Notes: generated from the letters alone by a model not told the origin. Shown: positions 1 to 7,948, numbered from the stretch's first letter. The stretch: 14,821 bases of DNA from Pseudomonadota bacterium (GCA_003242645.1 QGVC01000047.1:1-14821); one strand, 5' to 3'. Translations and numbers: made by a program.

Positions 1-755
1 GTACTGAGGAGGCTTTCGCCGAGCAAATGACCCAGCTCGGCCGCGAAATCGGCCTCACGTCCACAACCTTCAAGAACGCCACAGGGCTCTATCACCCCGA
101 GCACCTGACGACGGCGCGGGATCTCGCGCGACTGGCGCAATACGTTATCAAGGAGTTCCCGGAATTCTATCCGATGTTCGCGCAGCCGGAATTCCGGTAT
201 CGCCGGCACAGGTTCGTGAACCGCAATCCGCTGCTGAACTCGGATCTCGGAGTCGACGGGCTGAAGACGGGCTACATAAAGGAGGGCGGCTATGGAATGG
301 TCGCCTCCGCAAAGCAGGGCGAGCGCCGTCTGATCGCGGTGGTCAACGGCCTTCAAACGGCCGCACAGCGCCGGAACGAGACGGCACGTCTGCTCGATTG
401 GGGTTTCCGCAACTTCACGGAATTTCGATTGTTCGACGAGGGCGAGATCGTCGGCCGCGCACGCGTGTGGGGCGGCGACCAGTTTTATCTTCCTTTGACG
501 GGTGCCGAGGGCGGTGTGTACGTTCTGTTGCCGCGTTCGGCAGCGAACCAGCGACTGAACGCCGAGATAGTTTATAAGAGCCCGCTCAAGCCGCCTATCC
601 GTAAGGGCGATCCTGTCGCCAAGCTGCGGGTTACCACTGCCATGAACACTGTCAGCGAGGCCCAGCTCTACGCGGCGGAGGATGTCGCGAGGGCTGGACC
701 GATGCGCCGCGGCCTTGACACACTCGCCTATATGGCTTTCGGCTGGATCCCTTGA
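1..755 (+). CDS. D-alanyl-D-alanine carboxypeptidase, 5'-truncated
   Basis: This is a low-molecular-weight penicillin-binding protein (peptidase S11 family) that trims the terminal D-Ala from periplasmic peptidoglycan stem peptides. The frame is open from base 3, so the true start, the signal peptide, the SxxK nucleophile motif and probably the SxN motif lie outside the window. An ATG at 27 is internal. Visible are the family's FKNATG-like stretch after the SxN region and the KTG motif in DGLKTGYI (about positions 261-290). After these comes a beta-rich C-terminal domain typical of PBP5-type enzymes. The last 20 or so residues could form the amphipathic membrane anchor. It is followed after 45 bp by tmk on the same strand, an order common in Hyphomicrobiales. 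The family call is secure; which Dac paralogue it is cannot be told from the fragment. Confidence 0.9.
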   Translation, partial: TEEAFAEQMTQLGREIGLTSTTFKNATGLYHPEHLTTARDLARLAQYVIKEFPEFYPMFAQPEFRYRRHRFVNRNPLLNSDLGVDGLKTGYIKEGGYGMVASAKQGERRLIAVVNGLQTAAQRRNETARLLDWGFRNFTEFRLFDEGEIVGRARVWGGDQFYLPLTGAEGGVYVLLPRSAANQRLNAEIVYKSPLKPPIRKGDPVAKLRVTTAMNTVSEAQLYAAEDVARAGPMRRGLDTLAYMAFGWIP

Positions 756-800
756 TACGCCGAGGGTACGGCCGAGCCGGCGCGAGAGACGAGCCATGTC

Positions 801-1460
801 ATGGCGAGAGGCAAGTTCATAACCTTTGAGGGAGGGGAAGGGGCTGGCAAGTCCACTCAGGCGCGGCTTCTGGCAGAGCGCCTTCGGGCGAAAGGCATCC
901 AGGTCGTGCTGACGCGGGAGCCGGGCGGCTCCGCATTCGCTGAGCAAGTGCGAGAGCTGATCCTCAGCCCAAATACGGCCGATCACGGCCCCTTGGCCGA
1001 AACGCTCCTCTTCTCAGCCGCCCGTGCCGATCACCTGGAGCGCACCATTCGGCCGGCCCTGGAGGCGGGTCATTGGGTTGTCTGCGATCGCTTCTCGGAT
1101 TCGACCCGCGTTTACCAGGGTGTTGCTGGCGGCGTGCCGAAGGGCGTGATCGAGGCTCTGGAGCGGATCGTGGTCGACGGTACGGTGCCCGACGTGACCT
1201 TCGTCCTCGATCTGCCGGCGGCCGAGGGTTTGGCGCGAGCCCAGGGTCGAAACGAGCACTCGACCTCGGGTGGCGCGTTTTCCGACAGCTACGAAGACCG
1301 GCCCCTCTCGTACCATGAGCGTTTACGCGACGGGTTTCTGATGATCGCCACGGCAGAGCCCGAGCGCTGCGTGGTGGTGGACGCGACGCAACGGCCGGAA
1401 GAGGTCGCGGAACAGATCTGGGGTACGATCGAGATGCGCCTGCTGCAGCCGAGTGAGTGA
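801..1460 (+). CDS. tmk: Thymidylate kinase (dTMP kinase)
   Basis: Tmk phosphorylates dTMP to dTDP in the cytoplasm, an essential step to dTTP. The 219-residue length is normal for the family. Visible motifs are the P-loop EGGEGAGKST (residues 10-19), REPGG (39-43), the DRF-containing segment CDRFSDSTRVYQG (95-107), and a lid region (about 147-176) that is Arg-rich and somewhat longer than usual. The ATG at 801 is chosen because the protein begins four residues before the conserved FITFEG strand. An ATG at 796 is out of frame. The stop overlaps the holB start (TGATG), which indicates translational coupling with the polymerase clamp-loader gene. The pairing tmk-holB is widespread in bacteria. 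Confidence 0.97.
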   Translation: MARGKFITFEGGEGAGKSTQARLLAERLRAKGIQVVLTREPGGSAFAEQVRELILSPNTADHGPLAETLLFSAARADHLERTIRPALEAGHWVVCDRFSDSTRVYQGVAGGVPKGVIEALERIVVDGTVPDVTFVLDLPAAEGLARAQGRNEHSTSGGAFSDSYEDRPLSYHERLRDGFLMIATAEPERCVVVDATQRPEEVAEQIWGTIEMRLLQPSE

Positions 1461-2602
1461 TGGCTCGCGCCCCTGCCGTTCAAGAGATCGAGATTCCGCC
1501 CGAGGCGGACCGTCTCGAAGGCTTTCCGCACCCACGCGAAACTCGTCGCCTCTTTGGGCATGCGAACGCTGAGCGAGAGCTGGCCGCGGCCTTGGCGTCC
1601 GGACGCATTCACCATGCCTGGCTCTTGACCGGGCCCGAAGGCATCGGAAAGGCGACGCTGGCCTACCGTTTCGCGGCTTACGCGCTGGCAGATGGTGAAG
1701 CGCGCGACCCCACGGGGGCATCGCTGGAGGTACCGGAAGACACCCCAGCGTTGCGCATGGTGAAGGCCCTCTCGCATCCGGGGCTCCTGGTCATTCGCCG
1801 CCCTTGGCTCTTCCGAGAAAAACGATTTCCGGCTGTCATCCCAGTCGATGAGGTGCGCCGGCTAAGAGAATTCCTGGCCCACACCCCAGGCGGCGAGTCG
1901 CGGCTGGGCGAGGTTATTCAGCGCGTGGTCATCGTGGATTCCGCGGACGAGCTCAACGTCCAGGCGGCCAATGCCTTGTTGAAGTCTCTCGAGGAGCCTC
2001 CCGTCCGGACGGTCTTTCTGCTGATCAGCTCCCAGCCTGGCCGCCTCTTGCCCACGATCCGCTCCCGCTGCCGCACCATCGCGCTCAGCCATTTGAACCC
2101 CAGCGATCTCCGCGCCGCAGCGGAGCAGGCCCTCGGTGCGGCAGAAAAAAGCAAACCTGCGGAGGCCGATTGGCCGCGGCTCATTCACTTGGCCGGCGGT
2201 AGCGTGCGCCGCCTGCTGTCTTTGGCAACGAGCGACGGTCTGGAGCTCGCCGAGCGTGTCTCTGCGCTTCTCAACGCTCTGCCGAAAGTGGATTGGATCG
2301 CTGCTCATGCGCTGGCTGAGGACCTCTCCAGCGCCACCAGCGAGCAACGATTTGAGACCTTCTTCGACCTTCTGCTGGATGCCGCGGCGCGGCTGACGCG
2401 TGCTGCGGCTACCGGCGAGGGCGAGCCCGAAGACCTGGCGTTAGCCCGCCGCCTCATCCCGGAGGACAGGCTTGCCTCATGGGCGGAGGTGTGGGAAACG
2501 ATCGTGCGCGATAAAGCTGAGGCCCTCGCGCTCAACCTTGATCGCAAGGCCCTCATCCTCGACGCCATACAGAAGATTGCCGTGGCTGCCCGGATGCCGT
2601 AA
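1460..2602 (+). CDS. holB: DNA polymerase III delta' subunit
   Basis: This is the delta' subunit of the clamp-loader complex, which loads the beta sliding clamp onto primed DNA. It is an AAA+ protein of 380 residues from the ATG at 1460. A GTG at 1457 is an alternative start one codon earlier. The ATG is preferred because it forms a TGATG junction with the tmk stop. Visible are the P-loop GPEGIGKAT (58-66), a Walker-B-like strand VVIVDSADELN (about 156-166), the sensor-region motif ANALLKSLEEPP (170-181) and the conserved SRC motif (202-204). Only the SRC cysteine is obvious in that half, so the four-cysteine zinc module of enterobacterial delta' appears to be absent; I recall that as normal for alphaproteobacteria. 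A 245-bp gap separates it from metG. Confidence 0.95.
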   Translation: MARAPAVQEIEIPPEADRLEGFPHPRETRRLFGHANAERELAAALASGRIHHAWLLTGPEGIGKATLAYRFAAYALADGEARDPTGASLEVPEDTPALRMVKALSHPGLLVIRRPWLFREKRFPAVIPVDEVRRLREFLAHTPGGESRLGEVIQRVVIVDSADELNVQAANALLKSLEEPPVRTVFLLISSQPGRLLPTIRSRCRTIALSHLNPSDLRAAAEQALGAAEKSKPAEADWPRLIHLAGGSVRRLLSLATSDGLELAERVSALLNALPKVDWIAAHALAEDLSSATSEQRFETFFDLLLDAAARLTRAAATGEGEPEDLALARRLIPEDRLASWAEVWETIVRDKAEALALNLDRKALILDAIQKIAVAARMP

Positions 2603-2684
2603 ACGCGGTGCAATCCTTCAGGTGGCTTTGCGCTGCGGTACGTGGTACTAACGCCAACGGCTTTTGAGACTTGAACTCGAGCAG

Positions 2685-2817
2685 ATGATCGAGATTGCGA
2701 CCAGCTTCCACCGGCACATGCAGGGCTTAGCGGCCCTCAGCAGCGCCCGAATGCGTGCGCCCGCTTTTTGATCCAGCGTGGGAGCGCAAATTGTCCTCCC
2801 GCTTTTGAATGCGCTCC
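2685..2817 (+). other. metG upstream region with inverted repeat
   Basis: The gap between holB and metG (2603-2847) has no gene I can support. It holds a perfect 8-bp inverted repeat, GGAGCGCA at 2781-2788 and TGCGCTCC at 2810-2817, with a 21-nt loop. The repeat ends 30 nt before the metG ATG. No T run follows, so it is not an obvious terminator. Upstream of it is a 28-codon ORF (2685-2771, three Met codons) with no convincing ribosome binding site. It may be chance. Confidence 0.3.
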
Positions 2818-2847
2818 AGAACGATGCCAATACTTGGAAGCTGACGC

Positions 2848-4413
2848 ATGACCGGACGACAAAAGTTCTACATCACAACCGCCATCTCGTATCCCAACGG
2901 CGCGCCGCACATCGGGCATGCCTACGAGGCGATCGCGACCGACGCTATTGCTCGCTTTGAGCGGCTCGACGGGAAGGATGTCTTCTTCCTGACCGGCACC
3001 GACGAGCATGGTCTGAAGATGAAGCAGACGGCCGCGAGGGAGGGGCTTACGCCGCGCGAGCTTGCGGACCGCAACACGCCGCGCTTTCGGGAGATGGCGG
3101 CGGTGCTGGGGCTTTCCAACAGCGACTTCATTCGCACCACTGAGGAGCGCCATCACCGCGCGTCCGCCGAAATCTGGCGCCGCATGGAGCAGGCGGGTGA
3201 CATCTATCTCGGCAAGTACGCTGGCTGGTACTCCGTGCGCGATGAAGCCTTTTACGCCGAAAGCGAGACGACCGTCGGGGAGGATGGCGTACGTCGCGGC
3301 CCGCAGGGGACTCCGGTCGAGTGGACGGAGGAGGAGTCCTACTTCTTCCGGCTTTCAGCTTATCAGGACCGGCTTCTCGCCCATTACGAGGCTCATCCCG
3401 ACTTCATTCTGCCGCCGGAGCGGCGCAACGAGGTCGTGAGCTTTGTGAAAGGCGGGCTCGAGGACCTATCCATTTCGCGCACGACGCTCGACTGGGGCAT
3501 TCCCGTTCCTGGGAACCCGAAGCACGTGATGTACGTGTGGGTCGACGCGCTCACCAACTACATCACCGGTGTCGGCTTCCCTGACGAGAACCACCCGAAC
3601 TGGCACTACTGGCCGGCCGACGTGCACGTGATCGGCAAGGATATCCTGCGCTTTCATGCCGTGTACTGGCCCGCGTTCCTGATGTCGGCAGGCCTTCCGT
3701 TGCCGCGCCGGATCTTCGCCCACGGGTTCCTGTTCAACCGCGGGGAGAAGATGTCGAAGTCGGTCGGCAACGTGATCGATCCCTTCGATCTCGTGAAGGC
3801 CTATGGCGTCGATCCGTTGCGCTACTTCTTCCTGCGGGAGGTCGTCTTCGGACAGGATGGCAGCTACAGCCCGGAAGCCATCGTCAACCGCATCAATGCG
3901 GATCTGGCCAATGACCTCGGCAACCTGGCCCAGCGCTCGTTGTCGATGATCTACAAGAACTGCGGGGCGGCCATCCCCGAGCCGGGAGCTTTCAGCGACG
4001 CGGACAAGGCGATCCTCGATGCGACGGACGCGCTCTACGGCCAGGCGCGCGCGGCTATGGATCGGCAGGCGATCAAGCAGTATCTCGATGCGGTGTGGGC
4101 CGTGGTGGGGGAGACCAATCGCTACTTCGCCAGCGAGGAGCCTTGGGCCAAGCGCAAGACCGATTTTAAGCGCATGGAAACGATCCTCTATGTGACCGCG
4201 GAGGTCGTGCGGCAGGTCGCGATCCTTGCACAGGCGGTGATGCCAAGCTCGGCGGCGAAGCTGCTCGATCTGCTCGGCCAGGGTCCTGATGTGCGGAGCT
4301 TCGCGGCTCTGGGGCCCAGCGGCCGCTTGAAGCCTGGCACCCCCATTCCACAGCCGACCGCAGTATTCCCGCGTTACGTCGAGTCCGAGGAGGCGGAAAA
4401 GGGCAAGGGCTGA
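2848..4413 (+). CDS. metG: Methionyl-tRNA synthetase
   Basis: This class I aminoacyl-tRNA synthetase charges tRNA-Met in the cytoplasm and supplies both initiator and elongator methionyl-tRNA. It is 521 residues long. Motifs seen are the signature HIGH (21-24), TGTDEHG (49-55), WVDALTNY (231-238) and KMSKS (301-305). The connective region (about 125-165) has none of the paired cysteines that bind zinc in E. coli MetRS. There is also no C-terminal tRNA-binding/dimerisation domain after about residue 510. It is therefore the short, zinc-free type. A GGAAG sequence seven nt before the ATG supports the start. The stop overlaps tatD by one base (TGATG), and metG-tatD pairing is common in bacteria. 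Confidence 0.97.
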   Translation: MTGRQKFYITTAISYPNGAPHIGHAYEAIATDAIARFERLDGKDVFFLTGTDEHGLKMKQTAAREGLTPRELADRNTPRFREMAAVLGLSNSDFIRTTEERHHRASAEIWRRMEQAGDIYLGKYAGWYSVRDEAFYAESETTVGEDGVRRGPQGTPVEWTEEESYFFRLSAYQDRLLAHYEAHPDFILPPERRNEVVSFVKGGLEDLSISRTTLDWGIPVPGNPKHVMYVWVDALTNYITGVGFPDENHPNWHYWPADVHVIGKDILRFHAVYWPAFLMSAGLPLPRRIFAHGFLFNRGEKMSKSVGNVIDPFDLVKAYGVDPLRYFFLREVVFGQDGSYSPEAIVNRINADLANDLGNLAQRSLSMIYKNCGAAIPEPGAFSDADKAILDATDALYGQARAAMDRQAIKQYLDAVWAVVGETNRYFASEEPWAKRKTDFKRMETILYVTAEVVRQVAILAQAVMPSSAAKLLDLLGQGPDVRSFAALGPSGRLKPGTPIPQPTAVFPRYVESEEAEKGKG

Positions 4414-5213
4414 TGCTGGTTGATCACCACTGCCACCTTGACTTTCCGCAGTTCGCGAAGGATCGGGACGGGGTCGTCGCCCGCGCCGCCCGGGCCGGCG
4501 TCGGGGTGCTCGTCACGATATCGACCCGTGTCCGTCAGCTGCCGGACCTTATCGCGCTCGCCGAGCGGTATCCCAACGTCTTTTGTTCAGTCGGCACGCA
4601 TCCGCATTACGCCCATGAGGAGCTCGATGTCTCCGTGGACGAGATCGTGCGGCTGGCGGAACACCCCAAGGTGGTGGCGATTGGCGAGGCAGGGCTGGAT
4701 TACTTCTACAAGCGAAGCCCGCCGGAGGCTCAGGCAGAGGGCTTCCGGCGCCACATCGCGGCGGCCCGGATCACCGGCCTTCCGCTGGAGATTCACACGC
4801 GCGAAGCCGATGAGGACACCGCGCGAATCCTCGAGGAGGAGCACGCGAAGGGTCCTTTTCCGGCCATCCTGCATTGCTTCACCGGTGGGCGCGATCTCGC
4901 GATGCGAGCTCTCGCGCTCGGCCTGACGATTTCCTTCACCGGCGTCATTACGTTCCGAAAGTCGGAGGAGCTGCGGGCCATCGCAGCGGAAGTGCCGCTT
5001 GATCGCCTGCTGGTGGAAACGGATGCGCCTTTCCTCGCGCCCGAGCCGTACCGCGGCAAGTTGAACGAGCCCGCCTACGTGGTGCACACGGCCGAGATGC
5101 TCGCTCGCGTCAAAGGCGTCACCCCGCAGGAGCTGGCCGAAGCGACCACCGAGAACTTCTTCCGGCTGTTCAAGAAGGTGCCGCGCGCAGCGTCGGCAGC
5201 TGATGCCGCATGA
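4413..5213 (+). CDS. tatD: TatD-family metal-dependent DNase
   Basis: TatD-like hydrolases are TIM-barrel metalloenzymes with 3'-5' exonuclease activity, implicated in DNA repair and RNA quality control. The protein has 266 residues, a standard length. Metal ligands can be traced: HxH at H6/H8 in the first strand, E92 in GEAGLDYFY, H128 in EIHTREAD, H154 in LHCFTGG and D204 in ETDAPFLAPEP. All are intact. The start codon shares a base with the metG stop, and the stop overlaps the next gene by 4 bases (ATGA), so metG, tatD and the downstream hydrolase are probably one operon. Function in this organism is inferred from family only. YcfH/YabD-type paralogue naming is equally valid. Confidence 0.93.
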   Translation: MLVDHHCHLDFPQFAKDRDGVVARAARAGVGVLVTISTRVRQLPDLIALAERYPNVFCSVGTHPHYAHEELDVSVDEIVRLAEHPKVVAIGEAGLDYFYKRSPPEAQAEGFRRHIAAARITGLPLEIHTREADEDTARILEEEHAKGPFPAILHCFTGGRDLAMRALALGLTISFTGVITFRKSEELRAIAAEVPLDRLLVETDAPFLAPEPYRGKLNEPAYVVHTAEMLARVKGVTPQELAEATTENFFRLFKKVPRAASAADAA

Positions 5214-6007
5214 GGCACCGCCTGACGATCCTTGGCTGCGGTTCGTCCGGTGGCGTCCCGCGTCTCGGAAACGATTGGGGCCGTTGCGATCCGAACAATC
5301 CAAAGAACCGGCGTAAGCGTTGCGCGGCTCTCATCGAGCAGATCGGCCCGGAGGGCACCACGAAAGTGCTCATCGACACGGGGCCAGACATTCGTGAGCA
5401 GCTGCTTTTGGTGAACATCACGACGCTCGATGGCGTGCTTTACACCCACGATCATGCCGATCACACGCACGGCATCGACGATCTGAGACCCGTCGCCTAC
5501 GCGATGAAACGGCGGGTGCCGGTGTGGTTCGACGCGCGCACCCGTGACAGCCTCGTGACCCGCTTCGCTTATTGCTTCGAGACGCCTCCCGGCGGCAGCT
5601 ATCCGCCCATCCTCGAGGCCAAAGACATCAATCCACCCGAAGCCGTGCGAATCCCTGGAGCGGGTGGCGTGATGGAGGTCATCCCTATCGTGCAGGAGCA
5701 CGGCGATATTACATCTCTGGGCTTCCGCATCGGCGGTCTAGCTTATTCGCCAGACATCAGCGGCCTGCCTGAATCTTCCATTCCGCTCCTGCAGAACCTG
5801 GACGTCTGGGTCGTCGATGCGTTGCGACCGACGCCACACCCCAGTCATTTCAGCGTCGGTGAGGCTCTGGCATGGATCGAGCGGCTGCAGCCGAAGCGCG
5901 CCGTGCTCACTCACCTCACCGCCGAGCTGGACTATGAGGAGTTGAAGCGCGAGCTTCCAAGCCACGTCGAGCCGGCCTACGATGGCATGGTCATCGAGCT
6001 GGGCTGA
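5210..6007 (+). CDS. MBL-fold metal-dependent hydrolase, PhnP-like
   Basis: This 265-residue metallo-beta-lactamase-fold hydrolase resembles phosphoribosyl 1,2-cyclic phosphodiesterase (PhnP) and related enzymes. The N-terminal strand LGCGSSGGVPR is typical of the PhnP/RNase Z-like branch. The binuclear metal motif HDHADH is at residues 80-85, with a later conserved LTHLTAELD near the C-terminus. Two cysteines flanking the Asn/Lys/Arg-rich segment (C26, C38) are characteristic of this subgroup. No phn genes are nearby, so a role in phosphonate breakdown is not implied. The conserved position after tatD points to a housekeeping role of unknown substrate. It overlaps tatD by 4 bases. Confidence 0.9.
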   Translation: MRHRLTILGCGSSGGVPRLGNDWGRCDPNNPKNRRKRCAALIEQIGPEGTTKVLIDTGPDIREQLLLVNITTLDGVLYTHDHADHTHGIDDLRPVAYAMKRRVPVWFDARTRDSLVTRFAYCFETPPGGSYPPILEAKDINPPEAVRIPGAGGVMEVIPIVQEHGDITSLGFRIGGLAYSPDISGLPESSIPLLQNLDVWVVDALRPTPHPSHFSVGEALAWIERLQPKRAVLTHLTAELDYEELKRELPSHVEPAYDGMVIELG

Positions 6008-6071
6008 CACATCGCCGGAAATGCAGCTCTCAATTCCCGCCCTCTAGACGGGCAAGTTCGCACAGTAGGGC

Positions 6072-6383
6072 CTAGCTGTAATCGATCGCCAGCCACACCA
6101 TGGCGAGGCCCGCCAGCAAGAAGGCGGCAATCAGCAGCCACGCAACTACGCCTGTCCCTTCGCTGTCCGATGTCCTGTGGCTTGCTGCGCGGACTTGGGC
6201 TCCGGCCTCGAGCTCACGTTCGCGGACCTCTTGAATCAACTCTGGGGAGAGGCTGACTCCGGCGGCTTCGTCGTCCGTGCCGAGCGGAACGGTCGCCGGA
6301 TCATCGGCCGCGACCTTGTCACCGGTTCGGCCGCGATCGATATCACTCTTGAGCTCGGCAACCGTCGACTTGAGCTTATCCAT
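6072..6383 (-). CDS. Small single-pass membrane protein, unknown function
   Basis: I do not recognise this 103-residue protein. Residues 1-75 are hydrophilic and charged, with a possible short helix at 1-15, and look largely disordered. A single hydrophobic segment at about 78-98 is followed by only a few residues, so it resembles a tail-anchored protein with a cytoplasmic N-terminus. On the minus strand AGGA lies 8 nt before the ATG, supporting the start. It converges on the MBL hydrolase with a 64-bp gap. That gap holds only a weak 4-bp GCCC/GGGC hairpin. A plus-strand frame across the same region (6177-6476) shows no family features and is taken as a shadow. Confidence 0.6.
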   Translation of the reverse strand: MDKLKSTVAELKSDIDRGRTGDKVAADDPATVPLGTDDEAAGVSLSPELIQEVRERELEAGAQVRAASHRTSDSEGTGVVAWLLIAAFLLAGLAMVWLAIDYS

Positions 6384-6478
6384 GGCGTTGGTCCTGCTTG
6401 GGCGTTTCTACAACCCAAACAACAGGTTCACGCCGTTCCGGTTGCGTTCCGACGGCTAGGGTTTAGTGCGGCCTGAAG

Positions 6479-6518
6479 GCTCCTCGTCTTTCGCGTAACT
6501 ATCGGCAGATCGAGGAGC
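6479..6518 (-). terminator. Inverted repeat downstream of the secreted-protein gene
   Basis: A perfect 8-bp inverted repeat, GCTCCTCG at 6479-6486 and CGAGGAGC at 6511-6518, sits 12 nt beyond the stop of the minus-strand gene ending at 6530. It has a 24-nt loop and no T tract, so it is at best a transcript-end stabiliser or a weak terminator. Confidence 0.3.
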
Positions 6519-6529
6519 AGTAACGTGGC

Positions 6530-6901
6530 TTACCAGTGCCAGGGCCGAATTCTGCCGTGATAAACCCGGTGGAAATGGTAGTTCAGCCACGGCTTGGGAT
6601 AGCCCCATGCCTTCCAGTAAGGGGGCTGAAAAGCTCGCGGCACGCAGTCCACCTTGGCTCCGCAGAGGGGTCGCCAGTAGCCCGCGTCGTAATAGGGATA
6701 GTAGCCGCGCGGCTCGTAGCGGTAGGCATAAGGATCGGCGATGAAATAGCCTGAGACGACTCTAGGTCGGGTGCGGAAGGAAGTGTAGCTATCATCCTCC
6801 CAGACCCGGTAGCCACGATCTTCGGCCTGCGATGAAGCGACAGGAACGGTGCTGAAGGCGACTGCTGCCGCCAAACCGGCCAATAGGACGTGCAAACGCA
6901 T
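6530..6901 (-). CDS. Secreted Tyr/Trp/Pro-rich protein, unknown function
   Basis: This 123-residue protein has a clear Sec signal peptide: MRLH, a hydrophobic core to about residue 20, and a likely cleavage after SQA near residue 26. The mature part is rich in Tyr, Trp, Pro, Arg and His and contains only two cysteines (C80 and C86 in LCGAKVDC). These could form one short disulphide loop in the periplasm. It ends in WHW. Proteins of this composition are common as uncharacterised exported proteins in Hyphomicrobiales. GGAG lies 7 nt before the ATG. The upstream region carries two adjacent palindromes (6933-6959) that may control it. No enzyme motif is visible. Confidence 0.7.
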   Translation of the reverse strand: MRLHVLLAGLAAAVAFSTVPVASSQAEDRGYRVWEDDSYTSFRTRPRVVSGYFIADPYAYRYEPRGYYPYYDAGYWRPLCGAKVDCVPRAFQPPYWKAWGYPKPWLNYHFHRVYHGRIRPWHW

Positions 6902-6932
6902 GACTGGTCTCCAGGTGAAATCGCGAGGTCGC

Positions 6933-6959
6933 GCTAGAGATCTAGCATACGCTTGTATG
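6933..6959 (-). promoter_or_regulatory. Two abutting palindromes upstream of the secreted-protein gene
   Basis: GCTAGA-GA-TCTAGC (6933-6946) is a perfect 6-2-6 inverted repeat. It directly abuts CATAC-GCTT-GTATG (6946-6959), a perfect 5-4-5 inverted repeat. They lie 32-58 bp before the start codon of the minus-strand gene, where an operator could sit. No regulator is identified. Confidence 0.35.
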
Positions 6960-7040
6960 TATGAATGCTGACTGTGTCGCGGCGCTTTGAGTGGTATGCT
7001 TGACGAAATATGAATGCGCAGGGCAAGAGCGCGCAGCGGC

Positions 7041-7069
7041 TGGCCAGATGCTCCATCCCAGGGTATAAG
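7041..7069 (+). promoter_or_regulatory. Predicted sigma70-type promoter of tRNA-Thr
   Basis: TGGCCA at 7041-7046 (4 of 6 to TTGACA) and TATAAG at 7064-7069 (5 of 6 to TATAAT) are separated by exactly 17 bp. The predicted transcription start is near 7076, about 15 nt before the mature tRNA. No other promoter is obvious before the enzyme operon at 7221, so this one may also serve it. Confidence 0.5.
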
Positions 7070-7090
7070 CCGCTATCACTCCACGGCATT

Positions 7091-7166
7091 GCCGGCATAG
7101 CTCAGTTGGTAGAGCAACCGCCTTGTAAGCGGTAGGTCGGGGGTTCAAGTCCCTCTGCCGGCACCA
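7091..7166 (+). tRNA. tRNA-Thr (anticodon TGT), CCA encoded
   Basis: The sequence folds as a complete cloverleaf. The acceptor stem GCCGGCA/TGCCGGC is at 7091-7097 and 7156-7162. The D stem is GCTC/GAGC, and the anticodon stem is ACCGC/GCGGT with loop CTTGTAA. The T stem GGGGG/CCCTC (one G-T pair) closes the TTCAAGT loop. The anticodon at 7124-7126 is TGT, which reads ACA and related threonine codons. The discriminator is A7163 and the 3' CCA is encoded at 7164-7166. All stems pair, so the gene appears functional. Confidence 0.97.
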
Positions 7167-7220
7167 GCATTTCATCCGGCATGCCGTAAGAAGTGGCGCC
7201 AATGAATGGGAGGAGCGCCG

Positions 7221-7631
7221 ATGACCGAGCCGATGCGGAAGACCGAGTTTCGCCAGGGGGCTGGCGGCCGGGCGGTGCACGATGTTGGCGGACTTGATTT
7301 CGGCCCGATCGACCGGACCGAGCATGATCTGGCGCTCTGGGAAAAGCGGGTCGACGCCATGCTTGTCCTGCTGACCGGGCCCAAGAAAAGCGCGTTCAAG
7401 ATCGACGCGTTACGCCGGGTCATCGAGGACTACGGCCAGCAGGTTTATGACAACACCGGTTATTACGACAAATGGATCCGCGCCATCCGCAATTTGCTCG
7501 TGGAGCAGGAGATCCTGACGCGGGACGAAATCGAGGCCAAGGTCGCTGAGGTCGAGCAGGCTATGAAAGCAGAGGGCCGCGAGCTCGCCGGCGGCACCGT
7601 GCCGTGGGATACGACGGAGGCTCCCATTTGA
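7221..7631 (+). CDS. Nitrile hydratase/thiocyanate hydrolase family, beta N-terminal-half subunit
   Basis: This protein matches the N-terminal half of nitrile hydratase beta chains, which in thiocyanate hydrolase is a separate beta subunit (ScnB). Family marks are HDVGG (20-24), GPI (28-30), the WEKRVDAM segment (40-47), the helix IDALRRVIE (61-69) and YYDKW (81-85). The Arg pair R65/R66 falls where the beta-chain arginine that contacts the oxidised cysteine ligand is expected. From ATG 7221 it has 136 residues. An upstream ATG at 7206 is rejected because GGGAGGAG (7208-7215) sits 5 nt before 7221. It begins 54 bp after the tRNA and overlaps the next gene by 4 bases. An alternative reading, an NHase activator (P14K-like) protein, is less likely because the complementary beta half follows directly. 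Confidence 0.82.
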   Translation: MTEPMRKTEFRQGAGGRAVHDVGGLDFGPIDRTEHDLALWEKRVDAMLVLLTGPKKSAFKIDALRRVIEDYGQQVYDNTGYYDKWIRAIRNLLVEQEILTRDEIEAKVAEVEQAMKAEGRELAGGTVPWDTTEAPI

Positions 7632-7948
7632 CTGGTGCGCGCTTTCAGCCGGGCGACGTCGTCCGGGTCGACCACAGGTTGACGCTCGGGCATTGCCGGA
7701 CCCCGTTTTTCCTGCGGGGTAAGACGGGTGTGATTGTCAGCGTGCAGGGTGTTTTTCGCGATCCCGAAAAGCTGGCCTACCATAAACCGGGTTTGCCCGC
7801 GCAGGTGCTCTATAAGGTCCGTTTCCGGCAAACCGATCTTTGGCCCAATTATCGCGGGCGTCCGCAAGATCAGGTTGAGGCCGATATTTACGAGCATTGG
7901 CTCGTGAAAATCGAAGGTGAGGGGAGGACCCACAGCCATGCCGCATGA
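7628..7948 (+). CDS. Nitrile hydratase/thiocyanate hydrolase family, beta C-terminal-half subunit
   Basis: This small protein corresponds to the SH3-like C-terminal half of nitrile hydratase beta, or to the alpha subunit (ScnA) of thiocyanate hydrolase. It has FQPGDVVRV (6-14), then GHCRTPFFLRGKTGVI (21-36), equivalent to the family's GHTRxPxYxRGxxGxV with the active-site arginine at R24. DLWPNY (70-75) and IYEHWL (87-92) follow. From memory, DLWPxY resembles thiocyanate hydrolase alpha more than typical nitrile hydratase beta. I start it at TTG 7628 (106 residues): GGAGG at 7616-7620 is 7 nt upstream, and TTGA overlaps the preceding stop. ATG 7604 would add eight residues and lacks that spacing. 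The gene overlaps the next by 11 bases. Confidence 0.8.
   Translation: MTGARFQPGDVVRVDHRLTLGHCRTPFFLRGKTGVIVSVQGVFRDPEKLAYHKPGLPAQVLYKVRFRQTDLWPNYRGRPQDQVEADIYEHWLVKIEGEGRTHSHAA

Noticed and set aside
1014..2613. Several minus-strand frames of 60-160 residues across tmk and holB
   Set aside because: All are antisense to securely identified genes and have the low-complexity Arg/Ser/Ala composition of GC-rich shadows.
2685..2771. 28-codon ORF upstream of metG as a Met leader peptide
   Set aside because: Only three scattered Met codons, no ribosome binding site and no terminator after it. It is not listed as a gene.
6177..6476. Plus-strand 99-residue open frame opposite the small membrane protein
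   Set aside because: It has no recognisable domain and no clear ribosome binding site, and it lies largely antisense to a better-supported minus-strand gene with an AGGA site and a transmembrane segment.
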